A DNA stretch of 17,407 nt, taken from NCBI GenBank assembly GCA_031256815.1, contig JAIRPU010000062.1, positions 1 through 17,407 on the forward strand, read 5' to 3'. Under the pieces are notes generated by a model, which saw only the letters and a list, made by a program, of their open reading frames with translations, ran no database searches and had not been told where the DNA came from. Of the stretch, positions 13,498 to 17,407 are shown piece by piece (within the stretch, counting starts at the first letter, position 1; every line of letters begins with the position of its first letter). Made by a program: the position numbers and the translations under genes. Origin of the DNA: Spirochaetaceae bacterium. GTDB lineage: Bacteria > Spirochaetota > Spirochaetia > Treponematales > Breznakiellaceae.

Positions 13498-16362
13498 ATG
13501 AATGCAACTGAAGTTATTTCTGTAGATAAAGACAAATGTAATAACTGTCATGCATGTATAGATGTATGTCCGGTAAAAAGCTGTATCGACGCTACCGGCA
13601 ATGTTGTAAGTATTATAAACGACCGTTGTATAGCCTGCGGGCGCTGTGTGCGCAGCTGCAGGCAGACAGCGCGTTCTTATTTTGACGATACGGAGCGGCT
13701 TCTTTCAGACCTGGAGAGCGGGCAAAAAATCGTAATGCTTATAGCTCCGGCAACAGTTTCTGTTTTTCCGGATATTTTAAAACTTGTATCATATTTACGC
13801 TCAATTGGAATTTGCGCTGTGTTTGATGTTTCTTTTGGCGCGGAGCTGTTTGTAAAATCCTGCATTGAAGAAACAAAAGTTTCGCATCCGGCGCTGCGCA
13901 TAAATTCATCCTGCCCTGTAATTGTTACATGGTGCGAAGTTTATAAACCGGAGCTTTTAAAATATCTTGTGCCTGTGCAGACTCCAATGCTGCATACTGC
14001 AATTATGATTCGTGAATTTTTTAAACAGTACAATGAATGTAAGATTGCCGCGCTCTCGCCATGCGCAGCAAAGCGCCGTGAGTTTATCGAAGAGGGAATG
14101 ATTGAATATAATGTAACTTTATCTGAATTAAAAAAACATTTGATTAAAAACAATATTAATCTTTTGGATTTTAATGACGGCGAAATAGACGGCCCGTATG
14201 CGGAGCGCGGCGTGGCTTTTTCCATTCCCGGCGGAATGCACGAGCTTCTTTTGCGCTATACGCCCGGAATGCAAAATACGCGGCGCGTTCAGGGAATCAG
14301 TGTTTTTAATTATTTAAACGCCATTCCCAATATGCAAGACGATGATTTTTATCCACAGTGGATTGATTGTTTAAATTGCTCACGCGGCTGCAACGGCGGG
14401 CCGGGGACTTCAAACAGCGGCGTTCATATTGAAAAAATTGAATTTCCTGTACGCAGACGTATGTTCACTCATATAAAAAAATATAATTCGCGTATAAAAA
14501 AAGAAGTTTCAAAATACTGGAAGGCAGGTTTATACAACAGAACATTTAGCGATAAAAGCGCTCTTGTTTCCAATATGCACGTGCCTGATGAACTTCAGCT
14601 GCAGGCTGTTTTTCGTGAAATGGGGAAACGTACAAGCGCGGATTTTTTAAATTGTTCGGCATGCGGCTATGGCTCATGCGAAAGCATGGCTGGCGCAATA
14701 TTTAACAATCTTAACAAACCGGAAAATTGCAGCCATTTTTTACGCGAAAAAGCGGAAGCCGCCTCTCAAATTAAATCAAATTTTCTTGCTACAATGAGTC
14801 ACGAAATCCGGACTCCGCTTAACAGCATACTCGGTCTTACAGAAATTGAACTTCAAAAAATAAAATCGGAAGAAACAAATGATTATCTGCAAAAAATAAA
14901 GAATTCCGGCGCAACTCTTTTGGGTATAATAAATGATGTTCTTGATATTTCAAAAATAGAAACAGGTAAATTGGAACTTATTGCAGAACCTTACGAAACA
15001 GCAAGTTTAATAAACGATACGGTTCAGCTTAATTTGATACGCGCCGCCGAAAAACCAATACAATTTTTACTGGAAATTGCAAAAAATGTTCCCGCCTGCC
15101 TTATAGGAGACGAACTTCGTGTTAAACAGATATTGAACAACCTGCTTTCAAACGCATTTAAGTATACGCGGCGCGGAAGCGTAAAACTTGATATTTCTTT
15201 TGAATCAAAAGAAACCGGCGGGTATTATCTGGTTTTTACAGTTTCTGATACAGGAATTGGAATACATCATGACGACATAAAAAAACTTTTTGTTGAATAC
15301 ACACAGCTCGACAACAAATCGAACCGTAAAATAGAAGGCACAGGGCTTGGACTTGCAATAACAAAAAATCTTGTAGAAATGATGTCCGGCAATATTCATG
15401 TAGAAAGCAAATACGGAAGCGGCAGCAGTTTTTGTGTTCACATTGAACAAACTCCTGATGGAGATGCTGTGCTTACAGAGAAGACAATAGAAACCCTGCA
15501 GCAATTAAAATGGATGCCTGAAAAAATAAAACAAAGCGACAATCTGGTTCGCTTGCAAATGCCATACGGGCGTGTTCTTGTTGTTGACGATGTTCAGACA
15601 AATCTTGATGTGGCAAAAGGATTAATTTCAATTTATGGCATAAAGGTTGATACTGCCACAGGCGGGCAGGAAGCCATAGATTTAATAAACAGTAAAGATA
15701 CAGAGTACGATGCTGTATTTATTGATTATATGATGCCCGTAATGGATGGAATAGCAACCGTAAAAAAAATAAAAACAGAAATTAAAAAAGATTATATAAA
15801 AAAAATTCCGCTTATTGCTCTTACTGCTGATGCAACTATTGGCAGCAGGGAAAAATTTCTGGAATATGGTTTTTCGGATTTTATTTCAAAGCCAATAAAT
15901 ATTTTTAAATTGGATGAAATTTTAAAAATGTATATTAGAAACGCAGAAAAAGAAAAAACAATAGTAAAAGATTTACCTGACGAATCCGCCGTGAACAATG
16001 AGAGTGAAATCTGTATGGAAGGAATAAATTACAAAATGGCGCAGCAAAGATTTGGAAGCAAGAAAATTTTTTTTGAAATTGTTGTGTCTTTTGTCAGAAA
16101 TACACCAATACTTATTGAAAAAATAAAAAAAATAAATCACGAAACTTTAATGGATTACGCTATTATTGTGCATGGAATAAAGAGTACCTGCCGCGCAATA
16201 GGCGCTGACGAAGAAGGCGCGCTGGCCGAAGAGCTTGAAAATGCCGCAAAGCAGGGCAGGCTGGGTTTTTGTATTACGGCGAACAAGTGTTTCCTGAAAA
16301 AACTGGAAATTCTTATAGAAAAATTAAAGGCGTTTATTTCCGGGTTTAACGCCTGCAAATAA
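13498..16362 (+). CDS. [FeFe]-hydrogenase-like H2/redox sensor fused to a hybrid histidine kinase
   Basis: This 954-residue, probably cytosolic protein joins an iron-hydrogenase module to a full phosphorelay. Two 4Fe-4S ferredoxin motifs come first (C14, C17, C20, C24; C44, C47, C50, C54). The H-cluster domain (about 75-320) follows with its four cysteines: C139 in NSSCP, C189 in SPCAAK, C294 and C298 in NCSRGCNGGPG. Next is an Fe-S domain of the PF04060 type (C386, C389, C394, C411). The kinase part has H435 in SHEIRTP, N-box N547/N552, DTGIGI (584-589) and GTGLGL (614-619). A receiver domain has D697, D698, phospho-acceptor D743, T776 and K798. An HPt domain has H892 in VHGIKST. Ser138, Ser187 and Leu292 stand where catalytic enzymes usually have the proton-shuttle Cys and two Met, which favours sensing. 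There is no PAS domain and no transmembrane segment. No separate response regulator is in the window. The ribosome-binding site is weak. Confidence 0.92.
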   Translation: MNATEVISVDKDKCNNCHACIDVCPVKSCIDATGNVVSIINDRCIACGRCVRSCRQTARSYFDDTERLLSDLESGQKIVMLIAPATVSVFPDILKLVSYLRSIGICAVFDVSFGAELFVKSCIEETKVSHPALRINSSCPVIVTWCEVYKPELLKYLVPVQTPMLHTAIMIREFFKQYNECKIAALSPCAAKRREFIEEGMIEYNVTLSELKKHLIKNNINLLDFNDGEIDGPYAERGVAFSIPGGMHELLLRYTPGMQNTRRVQGISVFNYLNAIPNMQDDDFYPQWIDCLNCSRGCNGGPGTSNSGVHIEKIEFPVRRRMFTHIKKYNSRIKKEVSKYWKAGLYNRTFSDKSALVSNMHVPDELQLQAVFREMGKRTSADFLNCSACGYGSCESMAGAIFNNLNKPENCSHFLREKAEAASQIKSNFLATMSHEIRTPLNSILGLTEIELQKIKSEETNDYLQKIKNSGATLLGIINDVLDISKIETGKLELIAEPYETASLINDTVQLNLIRAAEKPIQFLLEIAKNVPACLIGDELRVKQILNNLLSNAFKYTRRGSVKLDISFESKETGGYYLVFTVSDTGIGIHHDDIKKLFVEYTQLDNKSNRKIEGTGLGLAITKNLVEMMSGNIHVESKYGSGSSFCVHIEQTPDGDAVLTEKTIETLQQLKWMPEKIKQSDNLVRLQMPYGRVLVVDDVQTNLDVAKGLISIYGIKVDTATGGQEAIDLINSKDTEYDAVFIDYMMPVMDGIATVKKIKTEIKKDYIKKIPLIALTADATIGSREKFLEYGFSDFISKPINIFKLDEILKMYIRNAEKEKTIVKDLPDESAVNNESEICMEGINYKMAQQRFGSKKIFFEIVVSFVRNTPILIEKIKKINHETLMDYAIIVHGIKSTCRAIGADEEGALAEELENAAKQGRLGFCITANKCFLKKLEILIEKLKAFISGFNACK

Positions 16363-16368
16363 CTTTGA

Positions 16369-16388
16369 AGCGCCGCGCTTTCGGCGCT
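16369..16388 (+). terminator. GC hairpin after the hydrogenase-kinase gene
   Basis: AGCGCCG (16369-16375) and CGGCGCT (16382-16388) form a perfect 7-bp stem with a 6-nt loop (CGCTTT), starting 7 nt after the stop codon. Position and stability suit a transcript end. No T-run follows, so it may only stabilise the 3' end or belong to the repeat family beside it. Confidence 0.4.
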
Positions 16389-16402
16389 GACGGCGAGCCG
16401 CC

Positions 16403-16509
16403 GGCTGCCTTCACCTACCTGCGGCGGACGGCGCAGCCGTAGGCTGCCTTCACCTACCTGCGCCTGCGGCGAGCGGGCAAAGCCGCCGGGCTGCCTTCAC
16501 CTACCTGCG
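16403..16509. repeat. Three-copy GC-rich tandem repeat
   Basis: An identical 21-bp unit containing CTGCCTTCACCTACCTG occurs at 16403-16423, 16442-16462 and 16489-16509, with periods of 39 and 47 bp. The DNA between copies is also GC-rich and related (GCCG and CGGCG blocks). The 10-mer CGCCTGCGGC (16461-16470) also occurs in the array at 8494-8646. The array lies in the 326-bp gap between the hydrogenase-kinase and the last lipoprotein gene. The rest of the gap, to about 16590, is GC-rich without a gene. Confidence 0.85.
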
Positions 16510-16593
16510 GCCGGCGGCACTGGGCGCGCTCTTGTCGCAGGCCGGGTGGCCTCCACAGATACGGCCGCCCGCAGCCCGCTTTTCTGCAAAAAA

Positions 16594-16623
16594 TTGACTT
16601 TGGCAAACGATTTGCATTATATT
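16594..16623 (+). promoter_or_regulatory. Promoter of the right-edge lipoprotein gene
   Basis: TTGACT (16594-16599) and TATATT (16618-16623) each match 5 of 6 consensus bases and are 18 bp apart, where the GC-rich repeat region gives way to AT-rich DNA. Transcription would start near 16630 and give a leader of about 59 nt ending with a CAGGAG ribosome-binding site. Confidence 0.65.
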
Positions 16624-16688
16624 TTAACCTGCCTGGCTGGAAGTCAGTATACGGCCGGCGCAGAAAGTATAATCACAGGAGTTTATTT

Positions 16689-17407
16689 ATGAAGTCAGCT
16701 AAAATTATTTTCGCCGTGTTTTCGGCGTTTTTAACTCTGGCAGCTTGCCGCGCGGGTAAACTGGATGTCGAAGGCGGCAAACCGGAAGTCCCCAAAAAGG
16801 GAGATATGGTGGCTGTTTCTTTTAACCCCAACGGCGCTTACTGGATCAATCAAAATAACCTTAGCGACAAATCGGATACCGGCGTTAAGCCGTCTTCCCA
16901 AACCATAGGCCGGTTTGTTGTTTTGCCGCCGGAGCCTATCTTTGAATGGGACATCGCCAATGGCCAGAGAAGCGATACCAAATATGAGTTTGTAAGCTGG
17001 TATCAACCTGCGGCGGGGCAGCCCCCGCTTGAACCGCTTTTAGCGGACGAGAATGCCTCTGACGAACTTAAAGAGCGCTTTGTAAACGGCGGCACTATAG
17101 TAAACGGCAATATTAAAGGGGCAAAGCTTTACGCGCTATGGCGCGAGCCTCCTTCAACACAGCAAATCAGGATTACATTTAAGAAGTTCTTTGATGTTAC
17201 CGCCCAGGAAGAGCTTGCCGTTCTGGTTCTGCCTGCCGTAAACACAGGCGTTGCGGCGCAGGACCTTCCGCAAAACGTTAGCCGTGAACATTACACGGAC
17301 GCGGAGCCCGGCAAGTGGTATGAAGTTTCCAACGGCGCGGTTGACTATACGGCGGACTTTGATTTGAGCGCTGCCATAACGGGCAGCCATACGCTTGTAA
17401 AGAAATG
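16689..17407 (+). CDS. Lipoprotein with an InlB B-repeat-like segment (3' end outside window)
   Basis: The frame is open from the ATG to the window edge, giving 239 residues so far. The N-terminus is a textbook lipoprotein signal: MKSAK, a hydrophobic core, and the lipobox LAAC with Cys20. Residues 41-151 resemble a Listeria-Bacteroides (InlB B) repeat: VAVSFNPNGA (41-50), FVSWY (101-105) and LYALW (147-151) correspond to the usual F-x-x-N-G-G, F-x-G-W-Y and L-Y-A-x-W. Such repeats are common in surface-exposed adhesin-like proteins of gut bacteria. The following part is beta-rich and not recognised. CAGGAG lies 8 nt before the ATG, and a good promoter precedes it. The true length, and whether more repeats follow, cannot be seen. 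Confidence 0.78.
   Translation, partial: MKSAKIIFAVFSAFLTLAACRAGKLDVEGGKPEVPKKGDMVAVSFNPNGAYWINQNNLSDKSDTGVKPSSQTIGRFVVLPPEPIFEWDIANGQRSDTKYEFVSWYQPAAGQPPLEPLLADENASDELKERFVNGGTIVNGNIKGAKLYALWREPPSTQQIRITFKKFFDVTAQEELAVLVLPAVNTGVAAQDLPQNVSREHYTDAEPGKWYEVSNGAVDYTADFDLSAAITGSHTLVKK

Noticed and set aside
13498..14500. Ordinary catalytic, bidirectional or bifurcating [FeFe]-hydrogenase
   Set aside because: It lacks partner HydB/HydC-like genes, has altered residues around the H-cluster, and is fused to a complete kinase phosphorelay.
16403..16509. CRISPR array (21-bp identical repeats with 18- and 26-bp spacers)
   Set aside because: Only three short repeats, unequal spacers that are GC-rich and related to each other, and no cas gene nearby. 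It is a tandem repeat.

Overview
The window looks like a bacterial chromosome segment from a spirochaete, most likely a gut-type Treponema or a close relative. This is inferred, not proven. The clues are lipoproteins with loose lipoboxes, an [FeFe]-hydrogenase/histidine-kinase fusion of the kind reported from termite-gut treponemes, a stand-alone methenyl-THF cyclohydrolase, and GC-rich palindromic repeats in the gaps of a moderate-GC genome. There are no RNA genes and no CRISPR array.

Layout. Positions 1-130 are the right end of an IS3/IS481-type insertion sequence (transposase C-terminus plus terminal repeat), about 30 bp upstream of a DUF4213/DUF364 gene (160-921). A minus-strand block follows: an HD-domain phosphohydrolase (1002-2282), a biotin-type ECF transporter transcribed bioY-bioM-bioN (4410 down to 2415), and glgC (5754 down to 4486). 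A divergent promoter region separates glgC from a plus-strand cluster of tyrS, a putative lipoprotein and trmB (5842-8470). A four-copy GC-rich repeat array (8494-8646) lies between trmB and the convergent amidohydrolase gene and runs into that gene's 3' end. The amidohydrolase and the FchA-like cyclodeaminase (10123 down to 8608) overlap. A second divergent promoter region leads to a small cysteine-cluster protein (10249-10587). The plus-strand cluster 10781-13477 holds a coiled-coil protein, rsmE, a WecG/TagA-like protein with altered active-site motifs, and a putative exported protein. Then comes the 954-residue hydrogenase/hybrid-kinase fusion (13498-16362), a second repeat array (16403-16509), and a lipoprotein gene that runs off the right edge.

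How the genes work together. Most are independent housekeeping functions: tRNA charging and modification, rRNA methylation, glycogen synthesis and vitamin uptake. The hydrogenase-kinase is the most striking gene. Its Fe-S ligands and its kinase, receiver and HPt residues are intact, while three residues around the H-cluster differ from catalytic enzymes, which points to a one-protein H2 or redox sensing phosphorelay. FchA, a step of the methyl branch of the Wood-Ljungdahl pathway, would fit an H2-linked lifestyle, but the window does not prove that.

A pattern across the window is that several genes without a Shine-Dalgarno sequence (tyrS, fchA, the DUF364 gene, perhaps 12788) have a -35/17 bp/-10 promoter placed 6-7 nt before the ATG. 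That geometry predicts leaderless mRNAs.
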